DNA of 64,000 bases from Endothia cerciana. Its lineage: Eukaryota > Ascomycota > Sordariomycetes > Diaporthales > Cryphonectriaceae. Made by a program: the position numbers and the translations under genes. Each line of letters opens with the position of its first letter. Within the stretch, counting starts at the first letter, position 1. Below, one piece after another: positions 22,595 through 33,893 of this stretch. Under the pieces are notes generated by a model. The model worked only from the letters and a program-made list of their open reading frames with translations. It ran no database searches and was not told the DNA's origin. The stretch spans positions 62,001 through 126,000 of the forward strand of contig JALRMH010000071.1 in the NCBI GenBank assembly GCA_026119935.1, written 5' to 3'.

Positions 22595-24288
22595 TCAGCA
22601 AGCTCGACGGGAGGCGAAGACGGGCAGCCCATTCTTTGGGCAAAGTGTAAAGGCTGGGTCCAATTCCATCTCGAATCCATCCGGCAACCAGAGATCGAAT
22701 TGCCGGAATAACGTGGCCAACGTAAGGGAGATCCCGAACATCGCAAGTCCCTGACCTGGATGTTTTATTGCCTCGAGATTAGCACTCTACCAGCCTACCC
22801 AGAAAGCCGTGGGACATGAAGCAATGACAATGTTGTTGGTGACGTACCAGGACAGACCCGTGGTCCATAGGAGAAGGGGAAATACGAGCCTGGGGGCGGA
22901 CGAAAGTCCGGCTCGAGCCAGCGGGATGGATCGAAAACGTCGGCCGCTGGACCCCAGGTCTTGAGATCGCGGTGGACTACTTGATTGATCAGTTGTCGTT
23001 TCCCTTACCAAGCCTTTGCTCACCTCTTCCCTTTGGCCTTCCGGTAGAGCCCAAAAGGCGTGATGAGGGAGGGGCGAGTGCCACTGGGGCGGATCTAGAA
23101 GATCTCACCTTGAGGATTCCACAGGACGAGGGTGGTCTTTCCGGGAAGCGTGACACCGCAAACTTCCGTGTCTCTCGCACATGTTCTAAATGTACCAGAA
23201 CCGGGGCCGTTGTAACGCAGCGTCTCCTTGATGACAGCGTTGAGGTACGGGAGCTTCGAAACGTGATCCGCCGAGGGAATCTCATCGAGGGAGGGTAATG
23301 CTTCGACCAGCTCCTGCACCAGCGTAGAATGTATAATTGGATTTCTCAGCTATGCATTTCGTAAGAGATGAGGTCAGCGCCAACTTTACAAGTGATCTCA
23401 TAGTTCTTCTTTTCTCTTCTCCGTGGGTACGTCGTGTACTTACGACTTCGTAGACTGCAAAGCTGAGGGTATGCGCCTTCGGGTCACCGCACGCCACGAG
23501 AAAGGTGTGACTATAGTACTCAGGCACAAATGTTAACCCCACAGACACGGTGACACGGACTCTGCGTCTCGATCTGGTCTCTCCTCACCATAATTATCAA
23601 CAAGATCTCTGGTACTGAAAGTGTATCTGCCATCGTGTTCCTTCGGCCTGTGACATCACATCTCTGGTCAGCCTCCAAGCCAGACAACATTATCGAATCT
23701 GGATTTCAGGTCTCACCGGGCTAGAATCTCGAAGATCCGCCGAGGAGGCTTCTCTTTAGTGCCATTGACCATGTCGGTCTTTCGAGCGTTCAACACGGTG
23801 TTCTCCGCCATTTGCCTAATTTCTTTGATCGCTCTGTGCATATCTCGAGTGCTTTGGAGGGTGGGAATCTTGGATCGGAGAGGGAAGAGGCCACACTTCA
23901 TAAGCTCGGGTAGTATTGTCTTGAAGAGTTGTAAGATGCGGCAATCGGGGCCGGTGGCCAGGGCACCTAGTTCGCTGCCAGAAGCGATTTCACCGACGAA
24001 GTCTAGTGTAAGGAGAACGTGGAGCATAGATAAGTCGATGGAGTGTTGAAGAGATGCTGCGGTTGTGATTTTCTGCGTGTATTTTTACGGTGAAGAAGTC
24101 AGTCGCAAGTAACCTTCCTAGGAACGGTCCTGGAGCCTTTCATCTGCAGGCTGAAGGATGCTCTATGATATCGTTCAAGGCTGTGCAATACTGACAGTGA
24201 TATACCTCTTCAGCGTGGGGTATTGCATCCGGATGACTTGAAGGCATAACTCCAATATACCCAAGGTAATCAGGCACACTTGGTGCCA
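22595..24288 (-). pseudogene. Cytochrome P450 remnant, 5'-truncated and with a phase break
   Basis: Conserved P450 segments follow in order on the minus strand over several exons: 24288-24206 (PDYLGYIGVMPSSHPDAIPH), 24072-23717 (LTLDFVGEIASGSELGALAT), 23647-23589 (TFSTRDLVDNY), 23510-23444 (I-helix HTFLVACGDPKAHTLSF), 23349-23109 (K-helix KETLRYNG), 22979-22848 (VVHRDLKTWGPAADVF and the heme loop FPFSYGPRVCPG, Cys thiolate present) and 22755-22595 (QGLAMFG to stop). Most introns have good signals. Two faults: the N-terminal third with membrane anchor and proline hinge is not found upstream, and exon 23647-23589 ends in phase 1 while the next exon needs phase 2 at its only usable acceptor. The part between 24206 and 24072 is poorly preserved. 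It was probably a monooxygenase of secondary or xenobiotic metabolism. Confidence 0.75.
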
Positions 24289-24860
24289 CTTTATCAGTTT
24301 TGAAACAGCACGGGTGATACCATCAATGCAGAACACGACGTGAGCCCTCTAAGGCCACCCCGAAGCTCTGGGAAAACAGTGTGACGAGACACTCCAGGTG
24401 CTCACCGAGTGTGAGGCCAACGTAGATACATGAACATCGTATGTTCTATTGCCCACACAGATACCCTTTTGCCTAGAACGACACGTGTATGCCCGTCCGG
24501 CAATTGAAACGTCCTCTAGTCCTCAATATTGAGGCCCTGTCTCGGCTAAGGACTTGATGCCAAGCTGTCACCGGTGACGGTCTGTCCCTCGTGAGTTTCA
24601 ATCTTTGGGCCGGGGTAATCGGGACTCAGCCTCCTGAAGACAAGCGTCACGAGCGGTAAAAGAAAAGAAAAATAATTGGAAAATTCAGGGCTTTAGTCCC
24701 AATGTAGGGCCTCGGAATGATTCACAGTCTCGGGGTACGGCAGGTTACTTGGTCAACTACTTAAAGGAGAAACTTGGATGCCATCTTCAGCCTCGCCAAC
24801 TAATTACACCCGTCCAGTAGGATCACCCGGTTAGAGGTTGGAGGAACAATTTCCAACACG

Positions 24861-25605
24861 ATGTCAGCCCTCAGGACCCAGGCACCCATCGCAAATGGCG
24901 TCTCGCATCCCAAACAGGTCCTCTTCTTGTGGGTTGGACCCTCTGGTCATCAGAACACCAGGTTAGCATTCTGACAGCGCACAGTGACATCGACAATTGC
25001 CCCTATCCCAAAAGTATACACACAGATCCCCCTCCCTGAAGTCCCGTGACTTGAAGCTGATGAGACCGCAGGCGCAAGGGTGCACAACCTCATGGCCGAC
25101 CTGATCAACGCCTACTTCGAGAAGCATTTAAACCTGCCCCGGGAGGAGGCCGTAATGCTCCACAGGGAGTACTATCGCAACTACGGGCTCGCCATCGCTG
25201 GCCTCATCCGGCACCACGAGATCGACCCGCTGGACTTCAACGCCAAGGCCGACGACGCGCTGCCTCTTGACGGCGTGATCGGGCCGAGGCCCGGATTGAA
25301 GAAGATGCTCGGGGACATAGACCGGAGCAAGGTCAAGCTGTGGCTTTTCACGAATGCTTATGTGACCCATGCGCGTCGGGTCGTCCGTCTCCTGGGCGTC
25401 GAGGAGTACTTTGATGGCGTTACGTACTGCGACTACGCCTCTGAGCCGTTTATGTGTAAGCCGGATCGGGATATGTACGTGAAGGCGATGCGGGAGGCCG
25501 GCGTCGAGCGGGGCAAGGACTGCTTCTTCGTGGGTGAGTATTTATCCAGACGATCCAGTACTTTTTCGTGGGCTGACGCGGTGCTGTCATGACTTAGATG
25601 GCTAG
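24861..25605 (+). pseudogene. SDT1-like pyrimidine 5'-nucleotidase (HAD family) remnant
   Basis: Exon 1 is 24861-24961, exon 2 is 25079-25533 and exon 3 begins at 25598. Splice sites are good, and exon 2 is clearly family-like: VHNLMADLINAYFEKHLNLP, YRNYGLAIAGLIRHHEIDP, KVKLWLFTNAYVTHARRV (HAD motif II Thr) and a Lys in FMCKPDRDMY. But the N-terminal exon reads VLFLWVGPSGHQNTR where the family has the catalytic DIDNCLY, so both nucleophile aspartates are missing. After the third motif the last intron joins to FVDG and an immediate TAG at 25603, where a functional enzyme continues for about 60 residues. An unseen alternative first exon is possible, but the truncated C-terminus makes loss of function likely. 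Confidence 0.75.
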
Positions 25606-26181
25606 ACTTAATACAGACAGCCAACCCCAGATTTCTGGAAAGTGACTATGTGTGCTCTGGAAGGAGAAACGTAGCGGGGGTGGCTTGCCTGCTCGTAACA
25701 TCGTACTGGTGCCAGGTCATCAGGCCATATCCCTCCGCGGCTGATCCGACGCCTCGAGACAGGGATAATTACTAGATAACACGACATTCCGGGAGCAATT
25801 GTGCCAATCAACGTTGAATAATGCGTAGTACCGGGCTGCTTGCATGAGGCCTCCTGGTGAGCAAGCTAGCCTCAAAGTCGGGGGCAGACTTATCGGCACG
25901 ATGTGATTTCCAGGCGTCTCTGCTGAGGAGGTAGGTTTCACCCGTCCCGCTGCGCCGACATGATGAGAACCAAGTCTAATGCATGAGCACACGGGCAGAT
26001 CCAGCAAGCGGACGATGCCATCGTTCGAGGCCTAAGCGGAAATCCTGTTCAGCAAGCCACAGTGAGATCCGATCCGGGGCCCCAGTCAGCATCGGATCCC
26101 GTCGTGCAGAGCCGTGCCCTCATTTCAGGGAGAGGACGAGGCGTGGCCCTCGAACGCCACGTCGAGGACGGCCCACCCGGG
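25606..26181. other. Intergenic region inside the pseudogene block
   Basis: No recognised features. The open frames are short. Confidence 0.4.
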
Positions 26182-27408
26182 TCAGAGACAGACGCCGTGC
26201 CACACGAGCTGTGGTGTCCTGCAACGACGACGGGGTGCCTCGTCCAACAGCAGGACGGGTCTCCCGTGCCCGGACGGCTCATCTATGCCCAGGCGCGGGG
26301 CCAAGAACAAAACCCGAGGCCCTGGCGTTGACATGGCGGTCACCTTGCCAGGGGCCGTCACACGAAAATGCCACATATCTTGATGTACTCCTTCCTCCAC
26401 CGCTAGACCCGGGGCACTCCTCACCCCCTCCTGGGCAGCACTCTTAACCTCTCGCAACAATTCGCTATCCCGCCGGGTCAGGCTCTTGAGCGGGACGAGC
26501 CAGAACGCCACCTTGGAGCGATTGGCCCTCAACGCGTCCATGCACGACTGCAGCTCCTCCCGGAGGTCCCTATTCGCAATCTTCTTGCCGATGACCAACC
26601 TCCCGCGCCTCACCCTGGGGGCCGTCCCCCACCTCCGCTTCGCCCAGACGGGCATCCACTTGGTCGCACCGAGCGCCACGTACTCAAGGTCCATGACGAC
26701 GACGATCCCCTCCCAGCCCTCACCGTGCCAGGGGCGGAAGTCAAAGGCGGCAATGACGGAAGGCAGCCTAGCACGGTTCGAGGTGTGTGTCTGGAGGTCG
26801 CGCCGTGGGCCCTGCTGCTCGAGGCGAAGGGGCGATCTTGGCCGTGACGTCCGACATCGAGATCGTAACAGCGCCAAGCGGCACACCGCCTCTCTCCACT
26901 GGCCCGTCGATGGCGAGGAAGGGCATCGTCGTGGCATTCGCACCGAGGAGGTAAGCCGGTCTGTTCTTGAAGACAAAACTAGCACCGACACTCGGTTGTC
27001 CCCCCTTCCTCGATAGGCGGGTTTCGACCCACAAGGGCGCCATTATTGACGCAGCTCCCGTCGACCGCCAGCATCATCTCCCGCGAGTGGAACCGGTTGA
27101 CGAAGCGTGGGTAGCGCGTGCGACTGGTCATGGTCTGCAGAGGGAAGTGCACCTCGGGCGTCATGGGGGGATCCTGCGGCACGAAGATGGTGGCGGGCCG
27201 GACCAGGCACTGGTGCGTGAGCCGGCGGGCTTTCTGTCCCGAGGCGGACCGTGGGATCAGCTGGACGCCGCGGGTGGACTGCTGCTGATACCGGGGAGCA
27301 GCGCGTGAGCCCTCAGAGGAGTCCGACGAGTGCTCGCGCTTGACATGGAGGCCGGCTCCGTCGGTCGAGGAGTCAGGGGTGTTATTGTTGCTCGGGCCGG
27401 CAGTGCTC
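26182..27408 (-). pseudogene. RNase H-like domain gene with two frameshifts
   Basis: Three consecutive minus-strand frames together read as one fungal RNase H-fold protein. Frame 1 (about 27408-27005): TIFVPQDPPMTPEVHFPLQ, TSRTRYPRF, then LAVDGSCVNNGA, the first catalytic Asp region. Frame 2 (about 27005-26840): QPSVGASFVFKN. Frame 3 (about 26838-26182): TSNRARLPSVIAAFDFRPW, MDLEYVALGATKWMPVW and VAFWLVPLKSLTRRDSELL. Both joins are restored by removing one base from a G6 run (near 27001) and a C4 run (near 26838). The usual catalytic Glu of the NRAEL motif is Arg here (NRARL), so activity would be lost even if the frame were whole. Such genes are multi-copy in many Sordariomycetes; their role is unclear. 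Confidence 0.75.
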
Positions 27409-28328
27409 TAAGGGGCCTTTGGCCGAGTGCGTCGACGTCGGGTCGTGACTGTGAGGTCAAAGCTGGAGTCCGGAAGGGCTGCGACGGCTACTATCTGCTA
27501 CGCATGCCGGGGAGGGCGCCCTGGCTTTGAAGTGGGCAAAAGGAAACAGAAGGACAGGCGGGTCTCTCTCGCAGGGGATGGACGAATTCCCAACGCCCTC
27601 TGCCAACATCTCCACTGTAGTTATGCACAGGGGAACGTGGCAATCCGGCGGGACCTACTATGTAGTAGTTCAAGCACGCGCTGCAACGGACCTGTTCGAG
27701 GTGTTGGCCCTGACCCGAGCTATTGCTCGTGTCTCGGCGGTCTGCCGCCGGGGACCACCTCCTTGCCTCATCATCCTCCTCGCCTTTTTCTCATGGTTCA
27801 GTACGAGGTGTTGGCTCAGGGCATGTAATAATGCCACTATAGTCGGATGGCCATCCTCTCAGTGTTGACCGCATTGTCAAAGGAAGAAGTGTTAAGGTTG
27901 TATCGTCTAAGAACCCCCCCCCCCCCCCTTTTGCTCCTCTGCTGTCACATCTGCAAGGTTCGGTCCCCTTCCCTTTCCTTTCCTTGCCTGGTCTGGTCTG
28001 GTCTCTGCCCGCCCGCTCTGGGCTAAGCTGCGCATGCTCATGATGATGAGATGGAGAGGGTATACTATCTTGGACAAGCCAGCAGCAGGAAGCTGCTTCG
28101 ACGCATCTTGTGGATGGCATAGTAAATAGTAGACAGTAGGGCCGGTCACGGCATCCATGGGCTCGGCTTCTATTCTGCTCGGCTTGTATCGGGTCTGCCC
28201 CCACTGCAGCATGATGAATGAGTTCATCCCCTTCACCCCCTTCATCAACCTCGACCTCAACCGTCATCCGGGGTTCACTATCCTTCCGGGCCGGCCTATG
28301 ATCCGAGTCAATATCGACGCTCTCGAGG
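27409..28328. other. Intergenic region with a 15-nt poly-C tract
   Basis: C15 lies at about 27914-27928, followed by pyrimidine-rich sequence with (CTGGT)n near 27988-28003. No gene was recognised. It lies between two pseudogenes in opposite orientation. Confidence 0.5.
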
Positions 28329-29686
28329 ATGGCCTTGTCAAGAACATGGGTGCCAGGTGTCGAACCTGACAGCGACTTCTCCCTTGCCAGAGGACAGAGC
28401 GGTCCACACGCAGCAACAGCCGTTGGCGGCCATATCCTCGATCTTAAGGTCCTCTCCCAACATTCAGACTTTGGCACAGTATTTCCCTTCCTAAAAGACC
28501 ACGGCCATGTCTTCGCCTCGCCTTCCCTCAACTCCTTCGCCGCACTAGGCCGCCCAGCCCACAACAAAGTGAGGAACACCATCCAGGACCTCCTATCAGA
28601 GGATACAAGGCAGCCAGGGTTCCTCAAGGACAATGCCCCACTACGCGAGAAGGCCCTCATCCCTATCAGCAAGGTGACGACCCACCTGCCCATGGAGATA
28701 GGCGACTACACAGATTTCTACGCCAGCTACCACCACGCCTTCGCCGTCGGCAGCATGTGGCGCGGCCCTGCCAACGCCCTGCAGCCCAACTATCTCCACC
28801 TCCCCGTTGGCTACCACGGCCGCGCTTCCAGCATCGTTGTGTCGGGGACGCCCATCGTCCGACCTAGGGGCCAGGTTCTAGTCGACCCGGCCGCCGAGGG
28901 ACCTAAGCGGCCTACGGTTGGCGCCCTCCCGGAGGCTGGAAATCGAGCTGGAGCTGGGGTGTTTCGTGGCGCGGGGGAACGAGATAGGCACGAGTATTGA
29001 TGTCAACAAGGCCGAGGAGGAACATGTCTTTGGCTATGTGCTGGTCAATGACTGGAGCGCGAGGGATATTCAAAACTGGGAATACGTGCCGCTGGGCCCG
29101 TTTAATGGAAAGAATTTCGCCACCACGATTAGCCCGTGGGTGGTCACGCCTGATGCCCTGAAGCCGTTCAGAAGCAGTGGGACCCAGGTGGAGAACATGC
29201 CCGAGGTGCAGGAGTACCTGAGGGAGGAGAGAAGGGACAGTGTGTTCGATGTCCAGTGCCCAGGTTGACCTAACAAGTGAGTTGTCTACCCGCATCGTGG
29301 TGTTTACGTCTCGGCTCTCGGCCGAGCGCTAACAGTCCCTTCTAGCCCCCGAGGGCGATACCACGACCATAGCAAAGGTCTCGTCCAAGAACCTCGTCTG
29401 GTCGTTCCCCCAGATGCTAGCCCACCACACGCTGGGCGGCTGTCCCATGCGCACAGGCGACATGATAGCCTCCGGCACCATCAGCGGTACAGGGCCCTCT
29501 GAGTACGGCAGTCTGCTTGAGACGAACCAAGGTGGGAAGAAGGAGATCCTGCTCTACGGCATGGACGCCCGCAAGTTCCTGAAGGACGGCGACACCATCA
29601 CCCTAAGGGCATCAGCCGGCGAGCCGGGCCAGAAGGTTGGCTCTGGCGAGTGCAGCGGGAGGATATTCGGCATTGCTGGTCTGTAG
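28329..29686 (+). pseudogene. fahA: Fumarylacetoacetase paralogue with two frameshifts
   Basis: The protein begins MALSRTWVPGVEPDSDFSLA and is collinear with fumarylacetoacetate hydrolase, the last enzyme of phenylalanine/tyrosine breakdown. The catalytic and metal residues remain: DYTDFYASYHHA, ELELGCFV and NDWSARDIQ; so does the C-terminal HHTLGGCPMRTGDMIASGT. An intron at 29277-29345 (GTGAGT..CTAG) joins DLT to PEGDTTT. Two single-base insertions break the frame: one in the CCC at about 28924-28926 (before SRRLEIELEL) and one in the CCC at 29259-29261 (VQC then VDLT). Also the N-terminal segment after DFSLA is shortened compared with my memory of the family. A working copy must exist elsewhere if tyrosine degradation is intact. 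Confidence 0.85.
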
Positions 29687-30266
29687 TAAGTGCCGCAGTG
29701 CAACGGCGTGGTGAACCTCAACCGTTCGTGACTTCGCCACACGTTGCTAGAGACACGAGCGTTGCCTTCATATGTGCGGCTTCTCCAATGTTCCTTACAT
29801 CTCATGTGAAACGCACGCCATCCAGACGGTGGATCCTGGACAGATCTTGATATCTTATACCCCACGCCAGGGTCTGGCTCAGCGCTGCATTCGCTCTTCT
29901 GGAAAGTACCTCACAAGACCCTCGAGATTTGTCAATCCGATTCTACCACGGCCGTTTCGAACGGGGCACCGCACGGGCACCTGGCATATCAAGGGGGACC
30001 CGAGACGGATAACGCGGTCACTCTGAAACACCGCGACCCGATATCACAATCATAGGAACGCATGGCGGGGACATTGATGAGATGTTCCTGTAAACTGACT
30101 TTTCTCGTGCTATATTTCAGATGCGGGATGTGTTGTATGTTTGCTGATCGGAGAACTCACAAGAACGCCACCCCCGTCGCTCTCACCGCCATTTCACGTA
30201 TGCTCTCGAGAAGTGGTCGACCCCAGACTTTAGACGTAATCGATTGGGAGCCGTTACACACCGATC
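29687..30266. other. Intergenic region, no gene recognised
   Basis: This holds the 3' side of the fumarylacetoacetase remnant and the promoter of the next gene. Nothing else is supported. Confidence 0.45.
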
Positions 30267-32592
30267 ATGGACGAGAAAAGTGAATTGCGTGAGCATCGGG
30301 AGAGGTCCACGACAGCACTTGAAGGTAGACGGCTTAAGAGGTTAAGATGGGCCGACGACCAGCGCCGCCACACCATACTCGTGATCGCAGTGGTCATCTT
30401 TGGCAGCCTGTTCCTCCTTCTCGGAGTGCCGGGGCCATGGGGTCTCTGTAACAGGACCGGAACCCCTCCAGGCTTGGAGCGCCAGAGCCGGGACGCCATC
30501 ACATCCGCCCTATACCCCCCCGCAAGCACTCGTGCGGCTCCTCTCTGGCTGGGTCTGAGCCCGAGGCAAGCTGTTCCACAGGCACCCAGCGCGAACAACA
30601 CGCCTATTCAGGCATTCCAGGTCGACGTGCCCATTCTCGGTCAGGAGGGCAGGGTGGTCGGCGCTGGCACAAAGGATGGATTCAGTGACATCCAGACGAC
30701 AGCAAACGTTAGCGGGTCTGTGGCTTGTCAGGTCACGCTGGCGGTGAACGTCTTCAATAATTCTTTCGGGTCGCCATTTGTTGCGGACTATGCGCCTCCG
30801 GCGTGCGCGGGGGAAAGCAATACGGCTGTGATGAATTTAACGGTGGTCTCCCAGGGGAGGCAGTTCGATCGATTGGCTATCTTGTGAGTGTCATGAGCCC
30901 CTGGGATGATTAAGTACTGGCAAGAATCTGGACGCGCTGACCAAGGAGCTTGACAGGTATCTCGGTGACGTGGAGATATTCCGCACTTCAACAGAGGAAC
31001 CTCGGACGCAGGGTATCTCGTGGACGTATATCAAGGACATGTCACAATATATGCCGCTGTGGAGGCAGTCGCAGAAAGTCATCTTCGACCTACCGAATAT
31101 CGTCGATTCTACCGCGACACCTCCTGTGAGTCGACCCGTGCCTCTCCCCCCCCCACCCGTGACCGGACAGGACGTCTAACACGACCTGCAGCTGACGGGC
31201 ACGTACAACACTACGCTCACCGCCAGCTTCTTCAATGCTTCCCGGTCCATCACCCCAGCGGATACCATCATACCCATCTCTGCCCGTCAATCTAACAACG
31301 ACTCGCAACCTAGCGTGTTCACCATTCCCGCCCCGGACGCGAGCGCCTCCAACGTGATCACCAACTTCCCGCGGAACGTCGCGCGTGCTATCTTCTCCGT
31401 GTCCGCGACGGGGCAGGCCAACGAGGAGTTCTGGTGGACCAACGTGCTGCAGTCCGACACGCAGACGTACAACGCCTCGGGCGCGACGCTGTTCGGCTAC
31501 TCGCCCTTCAGGGAGGTGCAGGTTCTCATCGATGACCAGCTTGCGGGCGTGCAGTGGCCTTTCCCCGTGATCTTCACGGGGGGTGTTGCCCCTTCCTTGT
31601 GGTCACCCATGGTCGGTATCGATGCTTTCGATCTCAAGGAGGGCGAGATCGACATCTCCCCGTGGCTGGGCGTGCTCTGCGATGGGAAGCCGCATAACAT
31701 CTCCATTCGTGTCGTCGGTCTAGACGACGGCGGCGGTGCGAATGCAACGTTATCATCGACCGTTGGCGATAACTGGCAGGTTACTGGAAAGATCTTCGTC
31801 TGGCTCGACGGCAACTCCAGTGCCGTTACGACCGGCGCAGCTCCCACCATCTCCGGGGGCACGCCGACAATCGCAGTGAGCCAGGCACTCACGACGGATG
31901 CCACAGGTTTCAACGACACGCTGCGATACACAGCCTCCGTCTCGCGGCGGTTCAGCGTTTCCGGTTCCGTTACTACATCCTCCGGGGCGCAAACCATCAC
32001 CTGGACGCAGGCGCTCTCGCACACCGACAACGGGACGCTCTCAAACGCTGGCAACAATCAGATCGCCGCAATCACGACGCAGGGTACGGACGAGTCGACC
32101 TTCCCTGGCAGTGGCTTCACCTCTGCTTACTCTTACCCGCTCAACGCGAACATAACGTCGGAGATGCTCACCAACGGGACCACGCGCGTCTCCACTCTGC
32201 TCTCGCGCACCAAGAGCGTCAACCGCACTGCAGGCCCCGGAGGCGAGGGCTTCATCTCGCCCAGCGGGCTGCAGCTCTTCGCCGCGCTGCCCGCGACGGC
32301 GGACCTGGTGGCCAAGATGGGCGACACGTCACTCACCACGACGCAGAGCGGGTCGGCGGTGTTGTTGGTGGCGGCGAATGGAAGTAGCACGGGCTATGGT
32401 GGTCAGAGCCAGAGCATGCGGTTCGGCGGCGGGACGGCGGCGGGCGTTATGGGTGACGAGCCGGATACTGAGTTGTATTTTCGGGATCTCAGTGTGAATA
32501 GTACGGGGGCGGTGCTGAGTGATGTCGAGAGGCTGGCTGGGCAGAATATAGTAGGGACGATGCTGCCTGCTACAGGAGAAGTGAGTAATTAG
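30267..32592 (+). CDS. PNGase A-like membrane glycoprotein (3 exons, 728 aa)
   Basis: Exons 30267-30883, 30957-31125 and 31192-32592, joined in frame through short introns with GTGAGT donors. The protein has a charged cytosolic N-terminus (about 1-32), one transmembrane helix (HTILVIAVVIFGSLFLLLG, about 36-54), then a long extracytosolic region rich in NxS/T sites. The middle matches the peptide-N4-(N-acetyl-beta-glucosaminyl)asparagine amidase A family: PIQAFQVDVPIL, VADYAPPACAG, LAILYLGDVEIFRTSTEEP, GISWTYIKDMSQYMPL, FGYSPFREVQVLIDD, GIDAFDLKEGEIDISPWLG. The plant member removes N-glycans from peptides. The last codons precede GTGAGTAATTAG, so a further 3' exon cannot be excluded. Location is probably vacuole, Golgi or cell surface. 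Confidence 0.85.
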
Positions 32593-33246
32593 CATCGCTG
32601 TGGGCGAGGCGGTGGGTGGCATAGGAGATGAGACCGTAGATGCCCGCCCAACCCACTCACCCCAAGGCTTAGGAGGCTCTTTCACCGCAAGATCTTTGGT
32701 GTAATTGTAGTGACTTCTCGTGATGAAACATATAGAGTCCACAACATGTGTGAAGTTGTGATGGGCAAATGCGGACCGCTTCCATGATACTGGTGGCCTC
32801 CATGGGAAGCGATGGCGTTCTAATACAGTCTAGTCAAGTTGATCTTTGTGTGAAGCTATAGGAGTTGATGTTTTCTCAATGACAAGTGGAGGAGACTCAT
32901 GTGAGCCTGCCTCTTGTGTCAAGGATGGTTGGCTACCAATCTTCGGCCGCGCTGCTGTATCCCATTGAATGTTTTTACGCGACGGGTTATGTGATAGTTC
33001 AGCGTCTGCCTGCCATCGGTTGCCGCAGCAGTGCAGTCATTCACTTGTTGCACACCGGCGCAATTTTCCGTCCGCTGCGGTGATGCAATTCACACTTTAT
33101 GAATGCCACACCCACCCGCCATCTACTTCTTAACGTGTTAGCTTGCTTCGTCGAACCGTTCATAACAGGTCGCTCCAGCATCCAGCATCGAGCATCCAGC
33201 ACCCAGCATCCGGCACTCATATTCTTGTCTCTACTCAATCTTCCAG
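32593..33246. other. Intergenic region, no gene recognised
   Basis: It ends in a short repetitive patch, CCAGCATCCAGCATCGAGCA at about 33176-33195 with variants to about 33210, directly before the next gene. No coding family was seen. Confidence 0.5.
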
Positions 33247-33893
33247 ATGTCAGACACAGTCAACAACATGGAACAGATGATGAGCAACCCCGATGACCCT
33301 CAGGCTGAAGTAAGATGATGCGTCCCCATCCGCCATTGCCATTGAATGACGGCTGCTAATGCCTTGTGTTTACAGCAGGGCCGACCAGGTTATGTCTTCG
33401 ACCATGAACATCGTGATATCGTCATCAGAGCGACGGAGACATTCGATGGGGTAAGACATTCGGTGCTGAGTTCCTCATCTCGAGCTCTCCAGATTGCTGA
33501 TACAAACATACGCAGGACCACCTCCGCTCGTTCATGGAGAACTCTTTCACGTCACAAGACATCATGATGATGACTCTGGGCAATCTCACAAACGAACTTC
33601 AGGCAACGCAGTCCGCCATCAACTACCTGAACAACGACGTGGAGGCCCATCGAGACTCGACGGTCGAAATGCTCATGGATATCCAGACCAGCATTGGCCG
33701 GCTGAGTGCCAAAGTTGAGACGGTGCAGCTGCGACTCGACTCGATGGCTGATAGATCTGAGCGTGACGGCCGCGGCACCCTCGTGACGGGTCCGCAGGAC
33801 GAGGATTGGCTTTCAACCTGGAAGACCATGCACCTGATGTTTCTTGTTGCCTTCATCACTTGGCTTTGCGTCGACAGCTATGTGCACTCCTGA
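33247..33893 (+). CDS. Hypothetical coiled-coil protein with C-terminal membrane anchor (3 exons, 171 aa)
   Basis: Exons 33247-33309, 33376-33450 and 33516-33893, all phase 0, with GTAAGA donors and good acceptors; the total frame is exact. The protein starts MSDTVNNMEQMMSNPDDP. The long middle (about 60-135) is predicted as an amphipathic coiled coil (TSQDIMMMTLGNLTNELQ to VETVQLRLDSMADR). It ends in one hydrophobic segment (LMFLVAFITWLCVDSYV) six residues or fewer from the C-terminus, the layout of a tail-anchored protein of the ER, mitochondrial or peroxisomal outer membrane. I do not recognise the family. Confidence 0.65.

Noticed and set aside
32578..32592. Possible fourth exon of the PNGase A-like gene after the donor-like GTGAGT at the stop
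   Set aside because: No downstream acceptor leading to a family-like sequence was seen, so the TAG at 32592 is kept as the end.
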